Positions 24,493-32,694 of a stretch of DNA of 44,196 nt are shown piece after piece. Under the pieces are notes generated by a model, which made no database searches, was not told where the DNA came from, and saw nothing but the letters and a program-made list of their open reading frames with translations. This DNA comes from an uncultured Eubacteriales bacterium (GTDB lineage Bacteria; Bacillota; Clostridia; Oscillospirales; Oscillospiraceae), in contig USAC01000009.1 of NCBI GenBank assembly GCA_900552475.1, positions 1 through 44,196 on the forward strand. The letters are read 5' to 3'. The translations under genes were made by a program, and so were the position numbers. The first letter of the stretch is position 1; each line of letters starts with the position of its first letter.

Positions 24493-26430
24493 TTAGTCCC
24501 CGTCCTGCTCGTCGTTCAGCAGAGCGCGGATGGACAGGGAGATCTTCTGCTTCTCCTCGTCGATCGCGGTGATCTTGACGTCGACCATCTGGCCCTCGGA
24601 CAGAACGTCACCGGGCTTGTCGATGCGGCGATCGGCGATCTGGGAGATGTGGATCAGGCCGTCCACGCCGGGGACAACCTCGGCGAACGCGCCGAAGGTC
24701 ATCAGCTTCACGATGCGGACGTTCGCCACATCGCCGACCTGGTAGGTCTCCATGAACTTGTCCCAGGGATTCATGCTGCGATCCTTCACGCCGAGGGAGA
24801 TCTTGTGCTTCTCGGGGTCGAAGGAGATGACATAGACATCCAGCGTGTCGCCCACGGAGACGACCTCGGCGGGATTCTTGATGCGGGACCAGGACAGCTC
24901 GGAGATATGTACCATGCCGTCCACGCCGCCGATGTCCACGAACACGCCGTAGGACGTCATGGACTTGACGGTGCCGGTGTAGTGCTTGCCGACCTCAATG
25001 CTCTCCCAGATGGCAGCCTGCGCGGCCTGACGGGCCTCATACTGCACGGCGCGGATGGAACCGACGACGCGGCGGCGGGCACGGTTGACCTCGGTGATGC
25101 GCAGGGAGACGGTCTGACCGATCATCTCGCTCAGATCCGCACCGCGGGGCTGGCCGGACTGGGAAGCGGGAACGAACACGCGCACGCCCTTGACGTTGAC
25201 GACGATGCCGCCCTTGTTCTCCTCGGTGACCTTGCCCTCGAGGGTGGTCTTGTTCTCGCGGGCCTCCTCGATCTCCTCCCAGACCTTCACGGCGTCCAGA
25301 CGCTTCTTGGAGAGCATGGCATAGCCCTCCACGTCGTTGACGCGGATGATGTAGGTCTCGATCTCGTCGCCGACCTTGACGACGTCCTCGGGCTTGACGC
25401 TGGGATCAGCGGACAGCTCGTCGACGGAAATATAGCCCGCCTGCTTGCAGCCCAGATCCACCTGAACCTCGGTGGGGCCGACTGCGGTCACGATTCCGGT
25501 TACCTTCTCTCCTGTATTTAAAGTCTTGAAAGATTTTTCCAGCATTTCCTCGAAGCTCTCTTCGGTGGGTTCCATGGTCTTGATTTCTTCGCTCATCGTT
25601 GTATATACCTCCTTAATGATGCCCGCCGGGGTGGACGCGCCGGCCGTAAGCCCAGCCACAGAACATCCAGTAAGAAAGTCACGTTTGAGCTCCTCCGCCC
25701 GCTCGATCTGGTAGACGGCGGGGCATTGCCTGCTGCAAATTTCCGTCAAATGTTTGGTGTTGGCACTTTTACGATCTCCGACCACGACCATCACGTCGAC
25801 CTGAGACGCCAGTTCTGCCGCCTCCGATTGACGCTTATGCGTAGCATTACATATTGTATCAAAGATTTTCGCGTTTGTACACTGTTTTTTTAAAATTTCT
25901 GCTGCCCCATCCCAAATAATTCGGATGCAGGTCGTCTGCGCTACGGCCGTGAGCGGCAGCTCACGCCGCGCGGGGTCCTCGTCGAGCCAGCGCTGCAGCG
26001 TCTCGGCCCCCTCGAAGACGACGCTGCGCGCCGACCAGCTCGCAACGCCCATGACCTCCGGGTGGTTCGGATCACCGATGATGATCGGTACGCGGCCCTC
26101 GGCGTCCGCCTGCGCGACGATTTGCTGCACGCGCAGCACGTTCGGACACGTTGCGTCCACGCACTCGGCGCCGATGTCCTTCAGGTGGCCAATGACCTGC
26201 TTTTTCTCGCCGTGGGCGCGGATGAGTACCGTGTCGCCCGGGCGGATTTCCTCCGGCCCCGCGACCTGATGCGCGCCGAGCTGCTCGAGGTGCTGCACGA
26301 CGTGCGCGTTGTGGATGATGCTCCCGAGCATCACACAGCCGCCGCGCTCACGCGCGGTCTGCTCCGCGAGCTCCACCGCGCGCTGCACCCCGTAGCAGAA
26401 GCCCGCGCTCTTTGCCTGAATGACCTTCAT
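24493..26430 (-). CDS. ispH: fused 4-hydroxy-3-methylbut-2-enyl diphosphate reductase (IspH) and S1 RNA-binding protein
   Basis: A 645-residue two-part protein known from Clostridia. Residues 1-278 are IspH, the last step of the MEP isoprenoid pathway: the [4Fe-4S] ligands C12 (GFCYGV), C95 (DATCPNV) and C194 (DTICNATH) are present. From about 308 there are four S1 (OB-fold) domains, with clear GVFVDIGGVDGMVHISEL and GAFAEVVPGVDGLIHISQI motifs in the last two; this half resembles ribosomal protein S1 and binds RNA. At the junction lies a consensus Shine-Dalgarno and ATG (M279), so the S1 part may also be made alone. GATG/ATGA overlap with plsC upstream. Confidence 0.95.
   Translation of the reverse strand: MKVIQAKSAGFCYGVQRAVELAEQTARERGGCVMLGSIIHNAHVVQHLEQLGAHQVAGPEEIRPGDTVLIRAHGEKKQVIGHLKDIGAECVDATCPNVLRVQQIVAQADAEGRVPIIIGDPNHPEVMGVASWSARSVVFEGAETLQRWLDEDPARRELPLTAVAQTTCIRIIWDGAAEILKKQCTNAKIFDTICNATHKRQSEAAELASQVDVMVVVGDRKSANTKHLTEICSRQCPAVYQIERAEELKRDFLTGCSVAGLTAGASTPAGIIKEVYTTMSEEIKTMEPTEESFEEMLEKSFKTLNTGEKVTGIVTAVGPTEVQVDLGCKQAGYISVDELSADPSVKPEDVVKVGDEIETYIIRVNDVEGYAMLSKKRLDAVKVWEEIEEARENKTTLEGKVTEENKGGIVVNVKGVRVFVPASQSGQPRGADLSEMIGQTVSLRITEVNRARRRVVGSIRAVQYEARQAAQAAIWESIEVGKHYTGTVKSMTSYGVFVDIGGVDGMVHISELSWSRIKNPAEVVSVGDTLDVYVISFDPEKHKISLGVKDRSMNPWDKFMETYQVGDVANVRIVKLMTFGAFAEVVPGVDGLIHISQIADRRIDKPGDVLSEGQMVDVKITAIDEEKQKISLSIRALLNDEQDGD
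25594..25614 (-). promoter_or_regulatory. rpsA: internal ribosome binding site and start at the IspH/S1 junction
   Basis: AAGGAGG (25608-25614) lies 11 nt before an in-frame ATG (25594-25596, M279), between the last IspH residues and the acidic lead of the S1 part (MSEEIKTMEPTEES). Translation from here would give a 367-residue S1 protein. The motif coincides with codons for Lys-Glu-Val that IspH proteins often have here, so chance is possible. Confidence 0.5.
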
Positions 26431-27029
26431 GAGATCCCTCCCAGCGCATAGGCCTGCCGCATGACCTCCTCGGCATTGGCCTGATATTCTTCCGCCGTGC
26501 CCTTGCGCCCGGTGTACTGCGGGTCATAGGGCTTGCCGAAGATGATCGGCACGCGGGAAAAGAGCTTTTTCTGCCGCCCGATGAACACCGGCAGCATCTG
26601 CACGCCCGAGCGGATGGCGATCATGGCCGCGCCGCCCTTGACGGCGACGGTGCCCGGCTCGCGCACGCGCGTCCCCTCGGGGAAGAGCAGCAGGTTCCAC
26701 CCATCCTTCAGACTGCGGATGGCCGTTTTCACGGCACCGATGTCCGAGTTGCCGCGGTCGACGGGAAAGACCCCGATCCCGCGCAGGATGGCCCCGAGCA
26801 CGGGGATCTTCAGCAGCTGCTGCTTGGCCATGATGCGGATGGGATAGCGCCGCCCGAGCGCGATGACGAGCAGGATCGGATCGATGGCGCTGCTGTGGTT
26901 GGGACAGAGGAGCACCGGCCCCTCCTGCGGCACGTTCTCCAGCCCCTCCACCCGCAGCGGGTGCAGCAGGGAGAAGATCGGCCGCAGAATCGACCAGATG
27001 AACTCATAGAACTTATTCCGCGGTCTCAC
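26427..27029 (-). CDS. plsC: 1-acyl-sn-glycerol-3-phosphate acyltransferase
   Basis: Acylates lysophosphatidic acid to phosphatidic acid at the inner membrane. In 200 residues the acyltransferase motifs are intact: H45-x4-D50 (NHSSAID), GVFPVDRGNSD, and FPEGTR (116-121). A hydrophobic N-terminal stretch (FIWSILRPIFSLL) anchors it. The start is GTG 27029, overlapping the cmk stop (GTGA). It is the middle gene of cmk-plsC-ispH, all joined by 4-nt overlaps. Confidence 0.92.
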   Translation of the reverse strand: MRPRNKFYEFIWSILRPIFSLLHPLRVEGLENVPQEGPVLLCPNHSSAIDPILLVIALGRRYPIRIMAKQQLLKIPVLGAILRGIGVFPVDRGNSDIGAVKTAIRSLKDGWNLLLFPEGTRVREPGTVAVKGGAAMIAIRSGVQMLPVFIGRQKKLFSRVPIIFGKPYDPQYTGRKGTAEEYQANAEEVMRQAYALGGIS

Positions 27030-27709
27030 GCTTCCACGCTCCTTCGGATGACGTCCAGAATGGCCCGGCGGCTCTCGTCAAAGTCCATGGCGCTCGTGTC
27101 GACGAGCACCGCGTCCTCCGCGCGGCGCAGCGGGGCGATCTCGCGGTGCGTGTCCGCCCAGTCGCGCTCCTCGATCTCGTGCAGCACCTCGTCATAGGGG
27201 CGGGGTGTACCGCGCTCGGCCAGCTCCTTCATGCGGCGCTGCGCGCGCACGTCGGCCCCGGCGGTGAGATAGATCTTCACGTCCGCGTCCGGGAGGACGA
27301 CCGTACCGATGTCGCGCCCGTCCATGATGACACTGTGCTGCTTGGCCATGTCGCGCTGCATATCCAGCAGGAACGCGCGCACGGCGGGAATGGCCGACAC
27401 GGCCGAGGCAAACTTCGACATCTCCGGCAGGCGGATGCGGTCGGTCACGTCCTCGTCGTTCAGAATCATCCGCTGCAGGCCGTCCGCGCCGTAGCGGATC
27501 TGAATCCTGACCTGCGGCAGCGCCGCGGCCACGGCCTGGGCGTCGTGCGGGTCGATCTGGTGGTCGTGCATATAGCAGCCGATGGAGCGGTAGATCGCCC
27601 CCGTGTCGACGTACACGATCCCCAGCTCTGCCGCCACGGCTTTGGCCAGCGTGCTCTTGCCTGCGCCGGACGGTCCGTCGACCGCTACGGCAAAAATTTT
27701 GTCACTCAT
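27026..27709 (-). CDS. cmk: cytidylate kinase
   Basis: Phosphorylates CMP and dCMP with ATP. A 227-residue P-loop kinase with GPSGAGKST (12-20), YVDTGAIYR (substrate-binding), MDGRDIGTVVLPDADVKIYL and RAQRRMKEL in the lid. Its place upstream of an S1-domain gene is conserved in many bacteria. It starts at ATG 27709, overlapping the flavoprotein gene by 4 nt. Confidence 0.96.
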   Translation of the reverse strand: MSDKIFAVAVDGPSGAGKSTLAKAVAAELGIVYVDTGAIYRSIGCYMHDHQIDPHDAQAVAAALPQVRIQIRYGADGLQRMILNDEDVTDRIRLPEMSKFASAVSAIPAVRAFLLDMQRDMAKQHSVIMDGRDIGTVVLPDADVKIYLTAGADVRAQRRMKELAERGTPRPYDEVLHEIEERDWADTHREIAPLRRAEDAVLVDTSAMDFDESRRAILDVIRRSVEA

Positions 27710-28953
27710 TGCTGCATCTCCTTATATTCTGCGGCGGCGCAGCCCGCGCAGTGCCCGGTTGCCCAGGCAATTTGCAGGTTAAAGCCGCCGGTATATGCAT
27801 CCGTATCCAGAATCTCCCCGGCGAAGAAGAGCCCGCGGACGAGCTTCGACTCCATCGTAGCAGGCTGTACCTCGCCCACCTTGACGCCGCCGGAGGTGAT
27901 GATCGCCTCGCGCACCGGCCGCGGGCCGGTCACGGGGATCTCGAAGTGCGTGAGCAGCTGCACCAGCGCGCGGCGCTGCTCACGCGTGAGGGAGTTGGCC
28001 TTCTCCTCGGGCGGCAGGCCGCAGCGCCGCAGCACCACGGGCACCATGCTCCGCGGAACGAGACCGGAGAGAATTTTATCCATGTCGCGGTTGGGATTTT
28101 CCGCGATGTCGCGCAGGATGCGGCTCTCGAGCTTCTGCTCGTCGAGCGCGGGCTTGAGGTCGATCACAAGGCGGTAGCGCTCCTTGTCCCAATTGCGCAG
28201 GTGTGCGCTCGCGGAGAGCACCAGCGGCCCGGACACGCCGAAGTGCGTGAAGAGCATTTCACCGAACTCGCGGAAGAGGGGCTTGGTTTTCTTGCTGTAG
28301 ACGGCGAGCTCCACGTTCCTCAGCGCGAGCCCCTGCATCGCCGCGCAGTCGGGGCTGTCGCTCTCAAGCGGAACGAGCGAGCCGCGCGGGGGGACGATCA
28401 TGTGACCAAGCGCCTGTGCCATGCGGTAGCCGTCACCGGTCGAGCCGGTCGCGGGGTAGGAGACGCCGCCCGTCGCGAGAATGACGGCCTGCGCCGGGTA
28501 GCGCGCCTGTTCGCCGAGAACGGCGCACACCGCGCCGCCCTCCGTCTCAATCGAGAGCGCGCGGTCCCGCACGATGCGCACATGCAGCCGCCGCAGCCGC
28601 CGCTCCAGCGCGCCGGAGACGTCGAATGAGCGGTCGGACTGCGGGAAGACACGGTTTCCGCGCTCGGTCTTGAGCGGCACGCCCAGCTCCTCGAAAAAGA
28701 CCATTGCGTCCTGCGCGTTAAAGCGCGAGAATGCGCTCCAGAGGAAGCGTCCGTTGCGGGGGATGTTCGCCAGCAGCTCCTCCATGGAGCAGTTGTTCGT
28801 CACGTTGCACCGGCCCTTGCCGGTGATGTTCAGTTTTTTTCCGAGCCGTTCGTTCGGCTCGAGCAGCGTCACGCGGGCGCCGCGCTCGGCCGCCGCGATG
28901 GCGGCCATCATGCCGGCGGCCCCGCCGCCGACAACTGCAATTTCGTTATTCAT
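27706..28953 (-). CDS. NAD(P)/FAD-dependent oxidoreductase of the HI0933/YhiN/BaiN family
   Basis: A 415-residue flavoprotein. The dinucleotide-binding VVGGGAAGMMAA lies at residues 6-17. The family signature LGKKLNITGKGRCNVTN follows, then ATGGVSYPATGSTGDGY and THFGVSGPLVLSASA. Members have been called aminoacetone oxidases and one subgroup is linked to bile acid dehydroxylation (BaiN); neither role can be read from sequence. ATG 28953 is chosen because the glycine-rich loop follows at the usual distance; it overlaps the RpiR-type regulator by 8 nt. Confidence 0.88.
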   Translation of the reverse strand: MNNEIAVVGGGAAGMMAAIAAAERGARVTLLEPNERLGKKLNITGKGRCNVTNNCSMEELLANIPRNGRFLWSAFSRFNAQDAMVFFEELGVPLKTERGNRVFPQSDRSFDVSGALERRLRRLHVRIVRDRALSIETEGGAVCAVLGEQARYPAQAVILATGGVSYPATGSTGDGYRMAQALGHMIVPPRGSLVPLESDSPDCAAMQGLALRNVELAVYSKKTKPLFREFGEMLFTHFGVSGPLVLSASAHLRNWDKERYRLVIDLKPALDEQKLESRILRDIAENPNRDMDKILSGLVPRSMVPVVLRRCGLPPEEKANSLTREQRRALVQLLTHFEIPVTGPRPVREAIITSGGVKVGEVQPATMESKLVRGLFFAGEILDTDAYTGGFNLQIAWATGHCAGCAAAEYKEMQQ

Positions 28954-29812
28954 CGTCTGCTTTCCCGAAAACACTGTATTTCGCCCACACCCGCTCAAGC
29001 TCGGCGAACGTGCCGGAGACCTCCTTACTCTTGCGGCGGCCGAGCGCCAGAATGAGCGCGTTGAGCAGGCTCAGCGGCGCGGCCATGGAGTCGACGAACG
29101 AGATCATGTCGCTGCGCACGAGCAGAGAAGCCTGCGCCGCCTGATACAGCGGCGACATGCGGCTGTCCGTGATGGCGACGACCTCGGCGCCGCGCTCGCG
29201 CGCGTACTGCACGGCATTGACCGCCGTTTTGGAGTACCGCGGAAAGCTGATGCCGAGGAGCACGTCACCCGGCCCGATCTGCACGAGCTGCTCGAAGATG
29301 CTGCCGCTGACGGAGCTCTGCACAAGCGTGAGGTTTTTAAACAGCAGCTGCATGTAAAAATTCAGATACCCGGCCAGAAACGCCGACGAGCGCACGCCGA
29401 GCAGGTAGATGTGCTCCGCGCCGAGCAGCAGCTCGACCACCCGGTCAAACTCCGCGCGGTCGATGTTCTCGATGGCGGTGTGGATGCTGTTCATGTCGCG
29501 CTGCATGACACTGCCGAGCACGTCGCCGCCGCTCATCTGGTCGTGCGAGACCTGGATGCGCTGGATGGACGTCAGCTTGCCGCGGATCAGCTCCTGCAGC
29601 GCCTTCTGCATGCTGGGGTACCCGTCATAGCCGAGGTGGACGGCGAAGCGCACGACCGTCGACTCACTGACGTGCGCGATGACGCCGAGCCGGCGGGCTG
29701 TCATGAAGGCGGCCTTGTCATAGTTTGCGAGGATATAGCCCGCGATGCGCTTTTGCCCCTTGGAAAACGAGGGCATGCTCTCTTCAATCGCGTGCAGCAC
29801 GTTACGGCTCAT
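28946..29812 (-). CDS. MurR/RpiR-family transcriptional regulator
   Basis: A 288-residue regulator: N-terminal HTH_6 domain (about 1-77, with FSKGQKRIAGYI and VSESTVVRFAVHLGYDGYPS), then a SIS sugar-phosphate-binding domain (about 125-250, with GAEHIYLLGVRSSAFLAGYL and GDVLLGISFPRYSKTAVN). Such proteins sense phosphosugars. No sugar catabolic genes are adjacent, so its target is unknown. ATG 29812 lies inside the end of the pseudouridine synthase gene (11-nt overlap), so the two are coupled. Confidence 0.92.
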   Translation of the reverse strand: MSRNVLHAIEESMPSFSKGQKRIAGYILANYDKAAFMTARRLGVIAHVSESTVVRFAVHLGYDGYPSMQKALQELIRGKLTSIQRIQVSHDQMSGGDVLGSVMQRDMNSIHTAIENIDRAEFDRVVELLLGAEHIYLLGVRSSAFLAGYLNFYMQLLFKNLTLVQSSVSGSIFEQLVQIGPGDVLLGISFPRYSKTAVNAVQYARERGAEVVAITDSRMSPLYQAAQASLLVRSDMISFVDSMAAPLSLLNALILALGRRKSKEVSGTFAELERVWAKYSVFGKADDE

Positions 29813-30524
29813 AGTGCAGACTCCTTTTCAATGTGCGGATTTCGGCCTCGGTCAGATAGCGCCACTTGCCGGGCTTGAGGTGCCCGAGCGAGAGCGTGTG
29901 CTCGCGCACGCGCTGCAGCCGCAGCACGTTCAGCCCTACCTGACGGCACATCCGGCGGATCTGGCGGTTCTTTCCCTCGTGGATCGTGATCTCCAGCAGG
30001 GCCTGTCCCGGCCAGCGGCGCAGGATCTCCACCTTCGCCGGGCGGATACGCTCGCCGTCGAGCATACGGATGGCCGCGAGGTGCTCCGGCGCACGCTCCA
30101 GCGCGCCCGAGACCGTCACCTGATACACCTTATCCACCTCGCCGGACGGATGAAGCATGGCCTGCGCCAGTGCGCCGTCGTTCGTCATAAGCAGCAGTCC
30201 CTCGCTGTCGCGGTCGAGCCGCCCGACGGGAAACACCCGCGTGTCGCAGTCGGCGACCAGCTCCGCCGCCGTCGCGCGCCCCCGCTCGTCGGCAAGGGTC
30301 GTCACATAGCCGCGGGGCTTGTTGAGCATGAGATAGACCAGCTCCGGTGCGGCGGCGAGGGGCTTTCCGTCCACCTCGATGCGGTCGCACGCGGGGTCAG
30401 CGCGGTCGCCGAGGGCGGCCACCTCACCGTTGACGCGCACGCGCCCGGCAGCCAGCAGCTCTTCCGCGGCGCGGCGCGAGCACAGCCCGCTCCGCGCTAT
30501 CAATTTTTGCAGCCGTTCTGTCAA
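29802..30524 (-). CDS. pseudouridine synthase, RluB/RsuA family
   Basis: Isomerises a uridine in ribosomal RNA, in Firmicutes usually the RluB site of 23S rRNA. The 240-residue protein has an N-terminal S4 RNA-binding domain (RLQKLIARSGLCSRRAAEEL) and the catalytic motif GRLDRDSEGLL with D104, then EGKNRQIRRMC. The start is TTG 30524 with GGGAG about 10 nt upstream; the S4 domain begins immediately after it, so no in-frame alternative fits. In many Firmicutes spmA and spmB precede this gene; here repeat copy C does. Confidence 0.9.
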   Translation of the reverse strand: MTERLQKLIARSGLCSRRAAEELLAAGRVRVNGEVAALGDRADPACDRIEVDGKPLAAAPELVYLMLNKPRGYVTTLADERGRATAAELVADCDTRVFPVGRLDRDSEGLLLMTNDGALAQAMLHPSGEVDKVYQVTVSGALERAPEHLAAIRMLDGERIRPAKVEILRRWPGQALLEITIHEGKNRQIRRMCRQVGLNVLRLQRVREHTLSLGHLKPGKWRYLTEAEIRTLKRSLHYEP

Positions 30525-30569
30525 AACAATTCTCTCCCAGTATCAGAAAGTGTAGAAAACGTAAAAAAG

Positions 30570-30752
30570 GTCTCACCGCGTTCGCGGCGCCGCAGCGCCG
30601 TGAATCAATTGAAATCCGTTTTTTGCGGCGGCGTGTACGCCGCAAAAAACACCCTGCGCGAAACGCAGTGTCGCAGCCCTGCCGCAAGCGGCAGGGCAAG
30701 GCGCGGAGTGAAGCGAATCCCCTCCCGAGAAAGGATTTATCCTTTCTCGGGA
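30570..30752 (+). repeat. dispersed intergenic repeat, copy C
   Basis: Opens GTCTCACCGCGTTCGCGGC. Stem 1 arms TTCGCGGCG/CGCCGTGAA with a loop unlike copies A and B. Stem 2 at 30618-30650 is conserved with T6/A6. Stem 3 is GCCCTGCC/GGCAGGGC. Then CAAGGCGCGGAGTGAAGCGA and the gene-specific hairpin 30723-30752, whose distal arm is the last codons of dacF and whose loop contains its stop codon. It fills the space between dacF (3' end) and the pseudouridine synthase gene (5' end). Confidence 0.88.
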
Positions 30753-31510
30753 AGCGAAAGCATCTCCGCATGATCCGCCCAGTCGTTTCCGTCCTGCAGC
30801 GTCACGGCGACAAGTGTCCGCCCGCCGCGCCGCGCGCAGCTGACAAGCGTGCGTCCGGCAGCCCTGGTATAGCCGGTCTTCATGCCGATGCAGCCCTCGA
30901 CGCTCTGCAGGAGCTTGTTATGGTTCGTCATGGTGCGCCCGCCCACCGTCACACTCCGTGTCGAGCACAGGCGCACGAACGTCGGGTTCCGCGCGGCGTA
31001 GGCCGCGAGGAGCGCCATATCGCGCGCGGTGGAGTAGTGCTGCTCGTCGTCGAGGCCGTTGGGGTTTGCAAACGAGCTGCCCGTCATGCCGATGCGCTGC
31101 GCCGTCTCGTTCATCCAGCCGACGAAGCGCGCGACGCTCCCGCCGCAGTGGTCGGCCAGCGCGACGGCCGCGTCGTTTCCCGAGCAGAGCAGCAGCCCGT
31201 AGAGCAGCGTCTCCACGGTGAGCGTCTCACCGGGCTTTAAGTACATGGACGAGCCCTCGGCCATGTGGCGGGGCTGTATGGTCACGACCTCGTCGAGCCG
31301 TGCGTGCTCGAGCACCACCAGAGCCGTGAGGATCTTGGTGGTGCTGGCGATGAGCATCCGGCGGTCGGCATTCTTTTCAAAGAGAATCTCGCCCGTGTCG
31401 GCGTCCATCAGGACGGCCGCGGCGGCGGAAACCTCCAGCGCCTCTGTGCGCGCAGGGACGAGCGAAAGCGTCAGCAGCAGGCACAGAAGCAGACAGCAAA
31501 AACGGCGCAT
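30737..31510 (-). CDS. dacF: serine-type D-Ala-D-Ala carboxypeptidase (DacF/PBP5-like), short form
   Basis: Trims pentapeptide side chains of peptidoglycan. The 257-residue precursor has a signal peptide (RRFCCLLLCLLLTLSLVPA) and the penicilloyl-serine motifs S56-T-T-K59, S110-G-N112 and K211-T-G. It stops right after the transpeptidase domain: the PBP5_C beta domain and C-terminal amphipathic anchor of longer relatives are missing, so it may be secreted or held otherwise. Its place after ytfJ suggests the sporulation-linked DacF type. The ribosome site is buried in a hairpin (next entry), and the last codons form a terminator stem with repeat C. Confidence 0.9.
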   Translation of the reverse strand: MRRFCCLLLCLLLTLSLVPARTEALEVSAAAAVLMDADTGEILFEKNADRRMLIASTTKILTALVVLEHARLDEVVTIQPRHMAEGSSMYLKPGETLTVETLLYGLLLCSGNDAAVALADHCGGSVARFVGWMNETAQRIGMTGSSFANPNGLDDEQHYSTARDMALLAAYAARNPTFVRLCSTRSVTVGGRTMTNHNKLLQSVEGCIGMKTGYTRAAGRTLVSCARRGGRTLVAVTLQDGNDWADHAEMLSLPEKG

Positions 31511-31547
31511 GGAACCACCTCATCAAAAAATTGGTGGTTCCATTATA
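31511..31547 (-). promoter_or_regulatory. hairpin sequestering the dacF ribosome binding site, with adjacent -10 element
   Basis: GGAACCACC (31533-31541) pairs perfectly with GGTGGTTCC (31511-31519), directly next to the dacF ATG (31508-31510); the paired arm contains most of the Shine-Dalgarno GAGGTGG. TATAAT lies at 31542-31547 on the minus strand without a convincing -35. A transcript from it would start in the hairpin and lose the sequestering arm, whereas read-through from ytfJ would keep it. That use is inference. Confidence 0.5.
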
Positions 31548-31552
31548 CGCGC

Positions 31553-31951
31553 TTAGAAGTCCGTGTTTGCTTTCTTTTTGTCGATATAATTTTCCACGCG
31601 GTCCATGACCTCGGGGACGAGCTCAAGCACGCGGTCGGCCGTCGTCATGGCGGGCATGGCCACGGGCATGACGCGCGTGATGCCGTCCTTGACGACGAGG
31701 AAGGCCACGGGGTCGACCTTCACGCCCGCGCCCGCACCGCCGCCGAAGTTGGGCGTGGGCTGCTTGCCGTAGTCCGAGCCGCCCGCGCCGAAGCCAAAAC
31801 TCAGGCGCGACACGGGGATCAGCGTCACGCCGTCGGGCGTGGTGATCGGCTGACCGACGACGGTGTTCGAGTTCACCATCTCGCGGATCTTTGCGAGGGA
31901 GGCGTCCATCAGGTCGGACAGGGGCGTTTTCTTCTTTTCGCTCATTTCCAT
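31553..31951 (-). CDS. ytfJ: GerW/YtfJ-family sporulation protein
   Basis: A small protein (132 aa from M at 31951) with the family core: MVNSNTVVGQPITTPDGVTL, PVSRLSFGFGAGGSDYG, then a glycine-rich stretch FGGGAGAGVKVDPVAFLVV. In B. subtilis YtfJ/GerW is made in the forespore and is needed for germination. I prefer ATG 31951 to 31960 because AAAGG directly abuts the first ATG but is 9 nt from the second. It sits between DUF2953 and dacF, the usual order, which supports a spore-forming ancestry. Confidence 0.9.
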   Translation of the reverse strand: MEMSEKKKTPLSDLMDASLAKIREMVNSNTVVGQPITTPDGVTLIPVSRLSFGFGAGGSDYGKQPTPNFGGGAGAGVKVDPVAFLVVKDGITRVMPVAMPAMTTADRVLELVPEVMDRVENYIDKKKANTDF

Positions 31952-31977
31952 GGTGTTCATCCTTTCTCAGTGCGCCG

Positions 31978-32658
31978 TCAGGACGCGGCCTTCTCTTCGC
32001 TCGGCTGCGCGTCGGCGGAATCGGTTTTGGGGGTCTGCGCCGCGCGTGCGGCGGAATTTTTCCGGAAATGCAGGAACCAGCGCAGAAGCGGTCGGCCGAA
32101 GGCCCAGCCGATCGCGAACAGGTCGCGGATCTGCAGGGACAGCCCGACGGTGCCCTCCGCGAGCGTCTGTGCCGCGGTGAAGTCCGCCTCCAGATGGATG
32201 CGCGGATCCGGCATATAGGTCAGCCGCTCCAGCTGGGGCATGACGGTATACATCGCGGCGGAGACCATGCCGTAGAGCTCCCCGACGTCGGCGGGGTCGT
32301 CGCCGCCGAGGACGACGGCGATTCGCAGCGGGTCGATCCGCAGGCGGCGGCGCGTCTTGCGCAGACCAGCCTTCAGCGACTCGAAGAGCGCGGGGAGCGC
32401 GTCCAGAATGTCGAGCGCCGTGATGGACGGCGCTTTCTTTTTCGGTTTTTTCTCGCCGTCCGTCGGCTGCTTTTTCGGCTTCTTTTCCCGCTTTGGCCTG
32501 TCCTTTTTGGGCGGGCGGGGGAGGAGCGTGAGCTTCGCCGGCCCGAGCCGCAGGCGGACGCGCAGCTCCTCGCCGAAGGAGAGCACCGCGCCCACGCGAA
32601 CGAGCGACAGCAGCACCAGCAGCAGGAGAATCCCCCCAATGATCCACAGCGCTTTCAA
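31978..32658 (-). CDS. DUF2953 domain membrane-anchored protein (YtfI-like)
   Basis: A 226-residue protein with one N-terminal membrane segment (LWIIGGILLLLVLLSLVRVG), a lysine/proline-rich linker (about 50-78, PKKDRPKREKKPKKQPT) and a domain with the DUF2953 pattern RRLRIDPLRIAVVLGGDDPA and GELYGMVSAA. Such genes stand next to ytfJ and the scp genes in many spore-formers; the function is unknown. ATG 32658 with GGGGGAG upstream. Confidence 0.85.
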   Translation of the reverse strand: MKALWIIGGILLLLVLLSLVRVGAVLSFGEELRVRLRLGPAKLTLLPRPPKKDRPKREKKPKKQPTDGEKKPKKKAPSITALDILDALPALFESLKAGLRKTRRRLRIDPLRIAVVLGGDDPADVGELYGMVSAAMYTVMPQLERLTYMPDPRIHLEADFTAAQTLAEGTVGLSLQIRDLFAIGWAFGRPLLRWFLHFRKNSAARAAQTPKTDSADAQPSEEKAAS

Positions 32659-32694
32659 TGGCTCTCCCCCTCTCTGCGTCCGGTGAAATGGGCT

